A stretch of DNA of 64,000 bases from an uncultured Desulfobacterales bacterium. GTDB taxonomy: Bacteria; Desulfobacterota; Desulfobulbia; Desulfobulbales; Desulfocapsaceae. Location of the stretch: contig CALGIJ010000030.1 of assembly GCA_937915545.1 (NCBI GenBank), positions 1 through 64,000 on the forward strand, read 5' to 3'. Positions 48,314 to 56,986 of the stretch are shown here, in pieces. A program made the position numbers and the translations under genes. How positions within the stretch are numbered: the first letter of the stretch is position 1; each line of letters opens with the position of its first letter. The notes beneath the pieces are model-generated. The model worked only from the letters and a program-made list of their open reading frames with translations. It searched no databases and was not told the DNA's origin.

Positions 48314-51301
48314 ATGAAACTGCAATTTGATGCCAACCTGACGTACCAACAGGAGGCAATATCGAGTGTTATCGATCTGTTTGCAGGCCAGGAGAGTTTC
48401 GGAGCCGGTCTGATTCAGGATTTCACCAGAAAAGATGCCACTTTATGGAGTGATCTGGGTGTTTGCAATGGCACCCTTCCCGCCGATGATGAGCTATTGA
48501 AAAATCTCCATAAGGTGCAGATGCGCAACCAGATTCCAAAATCTCTGACCCTCATTGGAACGGCTGGGCACTATGCCTTTCCGAACTTTTCGGTGGAGAT
48601 GGAAACCGGCACGGGCAAGACCTATGTCTATCTGCGTACCATCTTCGAGCTGAACAAGAAATACGGTTACAAGAAGTTCATCATCGTTGTGCCATCGGTA
48701 GCCATCCGCGAAGGTGTCACTAGCTCAATCAAGATGATGCGGGACCATTTCAAGGCCCTGTTCGATAATGTTGCCTTTGATGATTTCGTCTATAAGTCAA
48801 AAGACTTGAGCCGTGTCCGTCAGTTCGCGGTGGGTAACGAAGTACAAATAATGGTCATCAACATCCAGGCCTTTCAAAAGGACGCTGGCGAAGCCGTGGA
48901 TTACAACGATTTGACCGATGAACAACGCAAGAAGTTGAACATCATCCATCAGGAACAGGACAAGATGTCGGGGCGTCGCCCCATCGAATTTATCCAGGCC
49001 ACCAATCCCATCCTGATAATCGACGAGCCGCAGAGTGTCGATAACACTCTCAAATCACAGAAGGCTATCAGCAATCTCCAACCGCTCTTTGCCCTGCGCT
49101 ATTCGGCGACCCATACCACCCATTACAACCTTTTGTATCAGCTCGATCCGGTTCGCGCCTTTGACATGCGCATCGTCAAACGCATTGGGGTTATGGATGC
49201 CAGCGGCGGGCAGGATTTCAATCAGACCATGGTGCGGTTGGATGCAGTTGGATACTGGCCCAAGACATCGAAAACCCCGAAGGCCAAGGTCACTATCTTT
49301 GAAAGCACGCCAAATGGACCCCGTGAAAAGCAACTGACCGTCAAGCACGGTACCGATCTGGTGCAGCAGACTAATCGCACCGATTATGAAGGCTATCTCG
49401 TTACCGCCATCAGTGCTGAACCGGGCAACGAATATGTTGAGTTCCAGAACGGTAAGCTCGTTGAACTGGCCCAGGAGTCAGGCGGCATGGCCGATGAACG
49501 GCTGAAGAGTCAGCTTCGCCAGACCATTGAACAGCACTTTGCCAAGGAAAAGAGTCTGAAGGGCAAGGGTATTAAGGTTCTGTCGCTCTTTTTTATCGAC
49601 CATGTGAAGAGCTATCGAAGCTACAACGACGATGCTACGCGGAAAAAGGAAAAACTGGCAGTCTGGTTTGAGGAGTTATACAACGAAATCAGCTCGTCGA
49701 GTATGTACAAAGGTTTGATTCCTTTTACGGCCGAGGAAGTCCATGAAGGCTATTTTTCCTCCGACAAGAAGAAGGGGAAGGTTGTTCAGGAGCTGGATAC
49801 CACCGGCGGTACTGCCAAGGATGACGAAACCTACGCCTTGATTATGACCGAAAAGGAACGGCTGTTGCGATTGGATGAGCCGCTTCGCTTTATCTTCAGC
49901 CATTCCGCCTTGCGGGAAGGTTGGGACAATCCCAACGTCTTCCAGATTTGCACCTTGCGGGAAATGGGTACTGACCGGGAACGCCGCCAGACCATAGGAC
50001 GGGGACTACGCTTGCCAGTCAATCAGGACGGTCAGCGTGTCGATGATGAGCAAATTAACCGACTGACAGTTATTGCTAACGAGTCTTTTGAGAATTTTGC
50101 CCGTGGGCTGCAGGCCGACATTGAGGCGGCTATTGACCCCAGCGGTGGTTTTAGGTTTGGCCGGGTTGCACCGCTGGCCTTTGTCCCTCTCTTGAATATC
50201 GAAGGCACAAGCTATCTTCCCCCCGAACAGTCACAAGAGCTGTGGAGCCATTTGCAGCAACAGGGCGTGATTGACAAGGCAGGTGATTTCACCAAGCTCT
50301 TCACCCCCGATAAAGCTGGATTTTCCTTGAATCTCCCTCCTGCCTTCACCGGCATGGATGAAGTGATTATCGGTCGCATGAAGAAGTTTCTGCCCCGTAA
50401 CTTCGTACAGAACGAGAGAGACCGCAAGAAAGTCAGCTATGTGAAGCGGGTGGAGTTGAACCCGGAGTTCAAGATCCTTTGGGATAAGATCAGCCAGAAA
50501 ACCCGTTATTCGGTGGAGTTTCAAACGGCGGAGCTGGTAAAGCGGGCAGTCGAGAAAATCAAGACCATGACGGCAATCAGGCAGGTAAAGATTGATATCA
50601 CCAAACGCGATTTAGAAGTCAAGGAATCAGGCCTGGAAGGTGGGCAAATTACCATCAACCGCACTTATAAAGTCACCAATAAACAACCATTGCCGGACAT
50701 CCTGGCTTTTCTGCAAAGAGAGACGGAGTTAACCAGGGGAACACTGGTGGAGATTCTCGAACAATCAGCTCGATTGGCCGAATTCAGCATCAACCCAATG
50801 GCCTTCATGACCGAAGTCGCCAAGTTGATAAACCGGGCCTTGCATGAACTGATTATCGACGGCATCAAATATGAGCCAATAGATGGCCAGTTCTACGAGA
50901 TGCGTCTTTTCGAGGAAAAAGAAGTCGAGGAGTATTTGACCAGGATGTATCAAGTGCAGAGCAAGGATTCCCGCACCCCCTATGACTACATCGTTTATGA
51001 TTCGGACGTAGAGCATGAAGTGGCCAAGCGTCTCGACACCGATGAACGAGTGAGGTTTTTCTGCAAACTCCCCCGCTGGTTCAAGGTGACAACACCACTT
51101 GGAGACTACAACCCGGATTGGGCGGTGGTAGTGGAGGAAGAGGAGAAGCTGTACCTGGTTCGTGAAACCAAGAGCACTCTCGACCGAGACAAGAGGCGGG
51201 ATAGCGAGAACAGAAAAGTTAATTGTGGCAAGGCTCACTTCACGGCGCTGGGTGTGGATTTCAAGGATGTTGTCGATATCCATGATCTGTTGCAGGCTTG
51301 A
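48314..51301 (+). CDS. Type III restriction enzyme (Res subunit)
   Basis: 995 aa. SF2 helicase core with motif I METGTGKTYVYLR (about residue 97), motif II LIIDEPQSVD (about 235), and HSALREGWDNPNVFQICTLR (about 532), followed by the arginine-finger GRGLRLP. The C-terminal nuclease is of the PD-(D/E)xK type: NPDWAVVVEEEEKLYLVRET, followed by KS (about 933). It cuts DNA when it meets oppositely oriented unmodified sites with Mod. It starts 118 bp after mod on the same strand, and the pair looks intact. Confidence 0.9.
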   Translation: MKLQFDANLTYQQEAISSVIDLFAGQESFGAGLIQDFTRKDATLWSDLGVCNGTLPADDELLKNLHKVQMRNQIPKSLTLIGTAGHYAFPNFSVEMETGTGKTYVYLRTIFELNKKYGYKKFIIVVPSVAIREGVTSSIKMMRDHFKALFDNVAFDDFVYKSKDLSRVRQFAVGNEVQIMVINIQAFQKDAGEAVDYNDLTDEQRKKLNIIHQEQDKMSGRRPIEFIQATNPILIIDEPQSVDNTLKSQKAISNLQPLFALRYSATHTTHYNLLYQLDPVRAFDMRIVKRIGVMDASGGQDFNQTMVRLDAVGYWPKTSKTPKAKVTIFESTPNGPREKQLTVKHGTDLVQQTNRTDYEGYLVTAISAEPGNEYVEFQNGKLVELAQESGGMADERLKSQLRQTIEQHFAKEKSLKGKGIKVLSLFFIDHVKSYRSYNDDATRKKEKLAVWFEELYNEISSSSMYKGLIPFTAEEVHEGYFSSDKKKGKVVQELDTTGGTAKDDETYALIMTEKERLLRLDEPLRFIFSHSALREGWDNPNVFQICTLREMGTDRERRQTIGRGLRLPVNQDGQRVDDEQINRLTVIANESFENFARGLQADIEAAIDPSGGFRFGRVAPLAFVPLLNIEGTSYLPPEQSQELWSHLQQQGVIDKAGDFTKLFTPDKAGFSLNLPPAFTGMDEVIIGRMKKFLPRNFVQNERDRKKVSYVKRVELNPEFKILWDKISQKTRYSVEFQTAELVKRAVEKIKTMTAIRQVKIDITKRDLEVKESGLEGGQITINRTYKVTNKQPLPDILAFLQRETELTRGTLVEILEQSARLAEFSINPMAFMTEVAKLINRALHELIIDGIKYEPIDGQFYEMRLFEEKEVEEYLTRMYQVQSKDSRTPYDYIVYDSDVEHEVAKRLDTDERVRFFCKLPRWFKVTTPLGDYNPDWAVVVEEEEKLYLVRETKSTLDRDKRRDSENRKVNCGKAHFTALGVDFKDVVDIHDLLQA

Positions 51302-51391
51302 ATCAGCTTGACCAACAAGACTAATTGAACAAAGTCATCTTCGAAACCAGAAATCGGGCCACAAGTATGTTTTAACTGAAAGAAGACAAAA

Positions 51392-51784
51392 ATGAAAAGA
51401 GCCTACTTCGGAATAAAGTTTCATCAAAACAACAGTAATAAATCTGATATTGAAGCGATTGTATCTGTATTGCGTCGGGCTGACATTCAGACCGTTTGTA
51501 TGGCAAGCGACATCGAAAAATGGGGTGCTGTGCGTCTCTCATTACAAGAATTAATGGCTAAAACATTCGCAGAGATCGATAATTCGCAACTGGTTATTTT
51601 GGAGGTTTCAGAGAAAGGTGTCGGACTTGGTATCGAGGCTGGTTACGCAGTAGCGAAAGGAAAACAGCTTGTTGTGTTAATCAAGGAAGGATATGAACTG
51701 AGCGGAACAATGCAGGGAATTGCTAATTTGGTGATTTTTTATAATGACCCTGAGGAAATCATATCGCAATTGAAGAATCTATAA
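51392..51784 (+). CDS. Nucleoside 2-deoxyribosyltransferase-like protein
   Basis: 130 aa. The fold pattern fits the nucleoside 2-deoxyribosyltransferase superfamily: AYFGIKFH at the start, a central FAEIDNSQLVILEVSEKGVG and GIEAGYAVAKGKQLVVLIKE, where G.E.GYA is the usual catalytic-Glu segment. The family cleaves N-glycosidic bonds of nucleosides or nucleotides, and relatives occur in defence islands. It closes the defence cargo, 90 bp after res, and is followed by repeat R2-C. A housekeeping salvage role is less likely in this context. Confidence 0.72.
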   Translation: MKRAYFGIKFHQNNSNKSDIEAIVSVLRRADIQTVCMASDIEKWGAVRLSLQELMAKTFAEIDNSQLVILEVSEKGVGLGIEAGYAVAKGKQLVVLIKEGYELSGTMQGIANLVIFYNDPEEIISQLKNL

Positions 51785-51979
51785 AATCGCCGACAAAAAC
51801 AGCTTCGGAAAAAGGGTGTCGAGAGAAAGCATGCCAAGCGTTTGCATCTCGACGTCATTTGCTGGGAAGGAGGCGGTAACAAGAAATCGAAAGACCAAGA
51901 TCAAACACATACCCCTATCCGAACATGAACTGAACGATTCTGAGATGTGGCACGGTGACGGTATCGCATCGAGGCCGTT

Positions 51980-52177
51980 TTGGAGCAAAACGGCCAGTGG
52001 AGGGGCACAAGGCGAATGCAGCATTGACCAGTGCCCCTCCACCTCATTGAGACCCCTCACTGCGCATGGACCATAGTGGTCCGTGAGGTTTAATATATAC
52101 CCACCGCTATAGACGTTAATAATAACGTATTATTAACACCATGATTTAGGAGTAATGAATTTCTTGCACTCCAAAAC
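51980..52177. repeat. R2 repeat unit C (right border of defence cargo)
   Basis: Direct repeat of 41370-41552: GGGGCAC...GTGCCCC inverted repeat (about 51995-52032), GTGAGGTTTAATATATACCC, the palindrome-like TAATAATAACGTATTATTA, and GGAGTAATGAATTTCTTGCA, followed by CTCC. Together with unit B it brackets the mrr-SNF2-mod-res cargo. Confidence 0.6.
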
Positions 52178-52186
52178 AAACCATTG

Positions 52187-52225
52187 ACCTGAAGGCCAAT
52201 AGCTCAATTTCAGGTGCGGAACATC
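52187..52225 (-). pseudogene. 3' remnant of a 188-aa-type recombinase gene
   Basis: CCATTG...ATAGCTCAATTT.AGGT matches the 3' end of the minus-strand recombinase gene at 10096 (same orientation), including its downstream bases. The rest of the gene is missing. It lies next to R2-C and 270 bp from the intact plus-strand copy, recording an earlier recombination. Confidence 0.45.
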
Positions 52226-52490
52226 TTCACTTCACGGTATTTTTTATTCACTGGTAACAAAAAGATACCAGTTGGGTGGAAGACGAGTTTCGGTAGCTTC
52301 GGGAGCGCATTGCCGACAATGGTGTGGGCAGACTCGGCAATGTTGGGTTAAAATTTGTCGAGTTGCACGGAACCATCCCTAGACCCAAGCCAGCCAAGGC
52401 ATGACAAATTCCATGGATCTTTTCCAAGAGGCTTTTCGCTACCAGCAGTATAAGAAAACTGAGTTGTTAACGGCAAGCTTTGGGTGATGC

Positions 52491-53057
52491 ATGAAGGTCG
52501 AGCCAATCCGTAGCGTCAAAGACATCCGCTCTATAAAAAAACTCCTTTCCCAATCACCAAGGGATTTTGCGCTGTTCGTGGTGGGAATCAACACAAATCT
52601 CAGAGCGTCCGATATCCTCGGCCTCACCGTGGGCCAAGTGCGAGATGTCAAAGTCGGCGAAGAAATTGTTTTGAAGGAGATAAAAACCGGCAAGGAGCGA
52701 AGGATTACAGTCAACGACGAGGTTTCCGCAGCGATCACCCGGTTGCTGGAATCGCGAGAAAGCGACGGGAAGATCCTTGAAGACGATGATCCTCTATTTG
52801 TCGAGCAGCGCGGATGGATGACCGTGCCGACATTGTCACGGATGGTGAGTCAATGGTGTAAGGAGATCAATCTCAAAGGTAATTATGCCAGCCATTCGAT
52901 GCGTAAAACCTTTGGCTACCATCAACGGACAAGGTTGAATACCAGCGTCGCGGAATTGATGGTGATGTTCAATCATTCAAACCAGCGGCAGACTCTCGCA
53001 TACCTCTGCATCCAACCCGACGAGATCCGCAAGGCATACCTCAAATTGAGCTATTGA
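52491..53057 (+). CDS. Small tyrosine recombinase (188 aa), element B side
   Basis: 188 aa, about 93% identical by eye to the protein at 10096-10662 and transcribed in the opposite direction. Catalytic residues are intact: NTNLRASD, HSMRKTFGYH, FNHSNQRQTLAYL. About 170 bp before the ATG are also conserved with copy A (including GGAATTTGTCAT). It probably moved element B or the segment it carries. With copy A it forms an inverted pair 42 kb apart, so recombination between the two genes could invert the intervening DNA. Confidence 0.85.
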   Translation: MKVEPIRSVKDIRSIKKLLSQSPRDFALFVVGINTNLRASDILGLTVGQVRDVKVGEEIVLKEIKTGKERRITVNDEVSAAITRLLESRESDGKILEDDDPLFVEQRGWMTVPTLSRMVSQWCKEINLKGNYASHSMRKTFGYHQRTRLNTSVAELMVMFNHSNQRQTLAYLCIQPDEIRKAYLKLSY

Positions 53058-53109
53058 GGTAGACGAGCTTTTCTACCTGCTTAGAGTGCGGCGTTGTTTC
53101 TGTTTTACG

Positions 53110-53568
53110 CGACTTAGAGATCAATTCAATTCCCTGTTTCTCCCTCAAACTGGTCTGCATTGCATCAAGCTCCGATCGTGGTTCAACATGACGTTGGTGG
53201 AGATGCAAAACACAATGTCGGTGAAAAATTCCCAGCAAAGCACTGTAAATATTCGAATATACGGTATATACTGGCACAATGAAATCCACTTTAGTGGTAC
53301 AATCGGTCTCGGCCAGTGAGAAATATTCCAATGATTTCAATAGTGCAGTATTTGCCAGTTTCGGTGTCATCAATTCCCTGCATCGCCACCAGCCCCTCAC
53401 GTAAGCACAGCTTGCGTTTATATAAAGCCGAGTGATATCAATATGATATCCTCGGCATTTTTATTTTGGAGATCTGTGTGGGTTCTATGTGGCGCATAGA
53501 ATCGCACAAACCTGGCGCAACATCCTTTCTCACTGGCTCCAACTTCCTCATTCAACGAGGAAAGAGCC
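53110..53568. repeat. Integrase leader module, copy 2
   Basis: Same landmarks as 19206-19656: TTCAATTCCCTGTTTCTCCC, ACGGTATATACTGGC, a short frame (from 53280, 41 codons), the terminator hairpin (about 53424-53453) and the TTCTATG-TGGCG-CATAGAA hairpin (53483-53501). The integrase behind it survives for only about 13 codons. Confidence 0.65.
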
Positions 53569-53732
53569 ATGCACACACCGTCCTGCCTGCTCAAGAATTC
53601 ACTGGGCCTCTTGAAGGCACAAACAATAAGATCAAAACTCTGCAAAAGCAGGCCTACGGTTTTTGGGATCTCGATTTCTTTATACTGAAGATCTATGGCC
53701 TTCATAAAACCAAATTTGCTCTGGTTGGATGA
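53569..53732 (+). pseudogene. Integrase start fused to a C-terminal fragment of an ISL3-type transposase
   Basis: The ATG at 53569 opens the DUF6538 integrase (HTPSCLLKNS) but homology ends near 53600. From 53601 another frame reads TGPLEGTNNKIKTLQKQAYG, then DLDFFILKIYGLHKTKFALVG and stop, which is the C-terminal end of ISL3-family (IS204/IS1001/IS1165) transposases. An IS copy evidently landed in the integrase and both were then mostly deleted. Confidence 0.65.
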
Positions 53733-53803
53733 TGGATCAAGTATGCTTCAGCCGGATGAACCCCAATTTTTAGCGCACCATCTTTACAAACCAAGCCAGT
53801 GTG

Positions 53804-53824
53804 CTATAGTACATATTACTATAG
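53804..53824. promoter_or_regulatory. Operator and promoter of the toxin-antitoxin pair
   Basis: CTATAGT-ACATATT-ACTATAG, a perfect inverted repeat overlapping a TATAGT -10 box that lies 16 bp after TTTACA (53783-53788). It is well placed for autorepression by the HTH antitoxin. Confidence 0.6.
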
Positions 53825-53844
53825 TTTATAGAATGAGGTAACCG

Positions 53845-54225
53845 GTGCGAGTTTTCAAAACGAAGTGGTTTGTGCGCTTTGCGCGTCGACAGCGAATTGA
53901 GGATAGTGATTTATGCGATGCAACAGAAAGAGCTGAGCAAGGCATCGTTGATGCCGATCTCGGTGGCGGAGTGATCAAGCTACGAGTAGCTCGAAAGGGA
54001 CAAGGACGATCTGGCGGTTACCGACTGTTGCTGGCTTACCGCTCCGGGAATCGCACTGTATTCTTGTACGGCTTTGCAAAGAATGAACGTGACAACATTG
54101 ATGATGACGAACTGACAACACTCAAGGAAATCGCGGAGGGTTGGTTGAAGGCGGACAGCGATCATATTGAAGCCGCTATAAAGGAAGGAATTTTACAGGA
54201 GGTGCCTTATGGCGAAAGAAAATAA
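53845..54225 (+). CDS. RelE/HigB-type toxin
   Basis: 126 aa from a GTG at 53845 (GAGG upstream). Pattern of the RelE-like toxins paired with XRE antitoxins: KTKWFVRFARRQRIEDSDLC, GVIKLRVARKGQGRSGGYRL and FLYGFAKNERDNI. Conserved basic residues (GQGRSGGYR) fit the mRNA-cleaving or ribosome-binding face. It is translated with the antitoxin, whose start overlaps by 17 bp, in toxin-first order as in higBA loci. A decayed copy of the same pair exists at 61915-62150. Confidence 0.85.
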   Translation: MRVFKTKWFVRFARRQRIEDSDLCDATERAEQGIVDADLGGGVIKLRVARKGQGRSGGYRLLLAYRSGNRTVFLYGFAKNERDNIDDDELTTLKEIAEGWLKADSDHIEAAIKEGILQEVPYGERK

Positions 54226-54547
54226 AAAGCCAAGCCGACTGGCAATGGCGATGCTGGAAACAGCGAAAGACATGAGGCAGGCCGGTGTGTTGGATGAGTC
54301 CTCTTATGGAAAAATCACCATGCGCCACCTTGGTGTAGAAGACAAGAACGCAGTTGATGCTTTGACTGGTGAAGAAATTCGAGCAATGCGCGAAAAAGCG
54401 CACATGAGTCAAGCGGTTTTTGCCCGCTATTTGAACTTAACTCCGGGGTATGTGTCGCAATTAGAGCGCGGCGTAAAGCGTCCGACCGGCGCGGCACTTG
54501 CTTTGTTGAAAGTAATTCGTCGCAAGGGCATGGAGACAATTCTCTGA
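54209..54547 (+). CDS. XRE-family antitoxin
   Basis: 112 aa. The C-terminal half has the Cro/CI-type helix-turn-helix typical of HigA-like antitoxins (EEIRAMREKAHMSQAVFARY, LNLTPGYVSQLERGVKRPTG). The N-terminal half would bind the toxin. It likely represses its own promoter through the palindrome at 53804-53824. Start overlaps the toxin gene, with AGGAGGTG just upstream of the ATG. Confidence 0.88.
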   Translation: MAKENKKPSRLAMAMLETAKDMRQAGVLDESSYGKITMRHLGVEDKNAVDALTGEEIRAMREKAHMSQAVFARYLNLTPGYVSQLERGVKRPTGAALALLKVIRRKGMETIL

Positions 54548-54599
54548 AAATTCGCTTGTGGTCGGTGTGTTGGAGAGCCATTTTGATGCGTCCCCGGCA

Positions 54600-55047
54600 C
54601 CAGTTCAATTCCCTGTTTCTCCCTCAAACTGGTCCGGCTTCCATGGAGATTTCGGCATGGTCTATCCGCTACTGGTGGATATGCAACGGTGAAAATTAGT
54701 ACATCCGAGGAATACGAAACACTGTAATTATCCGATAATACGGTATATACTGGCACAAAGAATACCATAAAGGTGGTACATTCAATGCCAGTGAGAGAAA
54801 AAATATCCAATAATTTCAACAGTGCCGTAAGCTGTCTCGCGACAGGTTTCAATTCCCTGCATCGCACCAGGTCCTCACGCAAGCACTGCTTGTGTTTATA
54901 TAAAGCCGAGTGATATCAATATGATATCCTCGACTATTTTTGTTTTGGGGATCTCTGTGGGTTCTCTATGGCGTAGAGAATGGCACAAATCTGGCGCAAC
55001 ATCCTTTCTCACTGGCTCCAACTTCCTCATTCAACGAGGAAAGAGCC
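54600..55047. repeat. Integrase leader module, copy 3
   Basis: Same landmarks as the other two copies, the most diverged. The TGGCG-loop hairpin is rebuilt as TTCTCTA-TGGCG-TAGAGAA (54962-54980). The terminator-like hairpin (about 54905-54934) has one weakened base pair. The short leader frame is shifted here. Confidence 0.65.
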
Positions 55048-55509
55048 ATGCACACACCGTCCTACCTGCTCAAGAATTCTTTTGGTATCTATCATCTTCG
55101 CCTCGCGGTTCCGAAGCGATTCCGGGTACTGTTCGAAAAGAGGGAGATCAAGCAGTCCCTTGGCACCGGCAATCATCGGGAGGCACTTCGAAAAGCGCGA
55201 AAATTGGCGGCATTCTACCAGGACAGGTTCGAGCAAATGGGTAAGTACGATGATTATGCCAATGATCCGTCCCTTGAGCGTATCAGGGTCTCGATTGTCA
55301 AATTTCCCGATGGCCGGATTGAGATCCAGAACCTGGAGATGGACCCGGGCAAAGCCGATGTCGAGATGAAAATGCTCGACCATGCGGTCGAGTTCGCCAA
55401 CAAGGTCAAGTCAGATCCGGTGGTAGCACAAGTGACAGCGAATCCGGTGGTGCCGCCAGTTCAGATCAAAGACAAGTATTTCCGTTCGCACCTTCTTACC
55501 TTTGTGTGA
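55048..55509 (+). pseudogene. Truncated integrase, DUF6538 half only
   Basis: 153 codons. The first ~145 residues match the intact integrase at 19657 (YLLKNSFGIYHLRLAVPKRF, IQNLEMDPGKADVEMKMLDH), then the frame runs into unrelated sequence and stops before the core-binding and catalytic domains. A GAGGAAAGAGCC site precedes the ATG, so a DUF6538-only protein could still be made. The Fic gene begins 18 bp later, so the break coincides with insertion of the fic region. Confidence 0.7.
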
Positions 55510-55527
55510 CAACCATCGAGAGACTGC

Positions 55528-56568
55528 ATGAGCTATCAGCCCCCCTTTAGCATAACTCCATCGATTGTCAATCTCGTTGCCGAGATCGGCGAGACTATCG
55601 GCCGCTACACTGTACTGGCTGAACAAAACCTGACGCCGCGCCTGCGTCGAGAAAACCGCATCCGTACCATCCAAGCCTCGTTGGCAATCGAGAACAACAC
55701 GCTCACCCTTGAACAGGTAACTGCTGTGATCGAGGGCAAACGGGTGCTGGGTCATCCTCGCGAAATACAGGAAGTGCGAAACGCCTTCGCAACCTACGAG
55801 GCCATGGATGAGTGGAGCGCTATGAGCGAAAAACACCTGCTGGCGGCGCACGAGTCGCTGATGCGCGGTTTGGTGGAAGAAACCGGTCGATATCGATCCG
55901 GCGGGGTCGGTATTTTCCGAGGAGAACAACTGGTGCATATGGCTCCTCCTGCTGATCGCGTACCGAAATTGATGGCGGATCTGCTGGATTGGCTGGGAGG
56001 AAGCAACGAACATCCCCTGGTGGCCAGTTGCGTTTTTCACTACGAGTTCGAATTTATCCATCCTTTTGCAGATGGTAACGGCCGCATGGGCCGATTGTGG
56101 CAAACCCTGATTCTCCGGAAATGGAAACCCCTGTTGGCTTATCTACCGGTGGAGAGCGTGATCAGAGACCGGCAGGCGGAATATTACAGGGTCCTCGCGG
56201 TTGCCGATCATCGGGCGGATGCGACGCCTTTTATCGAGTTTATGCTAGGTGCGTTGAGGGATGCTCTCAGAGAGGCTGTGGTCACCGACCAAGTAATCGA
56301 TCAAGTAACCGACCAAGTAGCGATGTTGCTCCGTGCGATTGGGAACGACGAATTAAATGGCAGCAGTTTAATGCTGGTTTTGGGTTTGTCCCACCGTCCA
56401 ACGTTCCGGAATAACTACCTGAATCCGGCACTAGAAGACGAATGGGTAGAGCGCACACAACCGCATTCCCCGCGCAGCCCGACTCAACGATATCGCTTGA
56501 CCAGCGAGGGGCGTCGTTGGCTGCGACAACATGCCAGCGAACAGCAAGATCACCGTGCTGCAGACTGA
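55528..56568 (+). CDS. Fic-domain protein (class II) with winged-helix tail
   Basis: 346 aa. Fic active site HPFADGNGRMGR at about residues 177-188, expected to transfer AMP from ATP to a protein hydroxyl group. An N-terminal inhibitory-helix motif SLAIENN (about 51-57) fits the class II (S/T)xxxE(G/N) pattern, so activity is self-restrained. Residues about 195-260 continue the Fic fold and the C terminus (about 275-340) looks like a winged helix (LVLGLSHRPTFRNNYLNPAL). Fic proteins of this layout are common, solitary and often on mobile DNA. The target is unknown. Confidence 0.88.
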   Translation: MSYQPPFSITPSIVNLVAEIGETIGRYTVLAEQNLTPRLRRENRIRTIQASLAIENNTLTLEQVTAVIEGKRVLGHPREIQEVRNAFATYEAMDEWSAMSEKHLLAAHESLMRGLVEETGRYRSGGVGIFRGEQLVHMAPPADRVPKLMADLLDWLGGSNEHPLVASCVFHYEFEFIHPFADGNGRMGRLWQTLILRKWKPLLAYLPVESVIRDRQAEYYRVLAVADHRADATPFIEFMLGALRDALREAVVTDQVIDQVTDQVAMLLRAIGNDELNGSSLMLVLGLSHRPTFRNNYLNPALEDEWVERTQPHSPRSPTQRYRLTSEGRRWLRQHASEQQDHRAAD

Positions 56569-56593
56569 CGAAGTGGCCTGCGATAATCCAGCT

Positions 56594-56986
56594 ATGGTAA
56601 TGAGTGGCGAACAAGATGAACTACTCCGACTTCGTGAGAAGAACGCGCGCCTTAAAGAGTTGTTGACTCGCCACCGCATCCCTTGGGAAGAACCACCCGT
56701 TCCTGAGCCAATTGCCGCCACAACGGAGCACGGGTTCGCTCCGAGCTTTCTTGCCACAGATGACAAGATTACCTTGTTCCGGAATTTGTTTCGGGGACGG
56801 GCTGATGTATATCCTCAGCGCTGGGAATCGTCGAAAGGCGCGTCAGCTTATGCACCGGCTTGCGGTAATGAATGGAAGCCCGGTATCTGTCACAAACCCA
56901 AGGTGAAATATGTTTCCCTTCAGAGGTTTACGTGCCTTCGAAGTGCGGGCGCCAACCCGCCTCAGGTCTCGAAGCGGTGCAGTTGA
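56594..56986 (+). pseudogene. N-terminal fragment of a TOTE-type primase-helicase
   Basis: About 130 codons. The first 110 match the start of the large archaeo-eukaryotic primase-helicase proteins of TOTE conflict systems: a coiled coil (LLRLREKNARLKELLTRHRI), LFRGRADVYPQRWESSKG, YAPACGNEWKPGICHKPK. The Cys-rich continuation is already scrambled and the primase, helicase and nuclease domains are missing. The frame ends where GC-rich chromosome begins (about 56935). It overlaps the fic 3' end if an upstream ATG (56531) is used. Confidence 0.7.
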
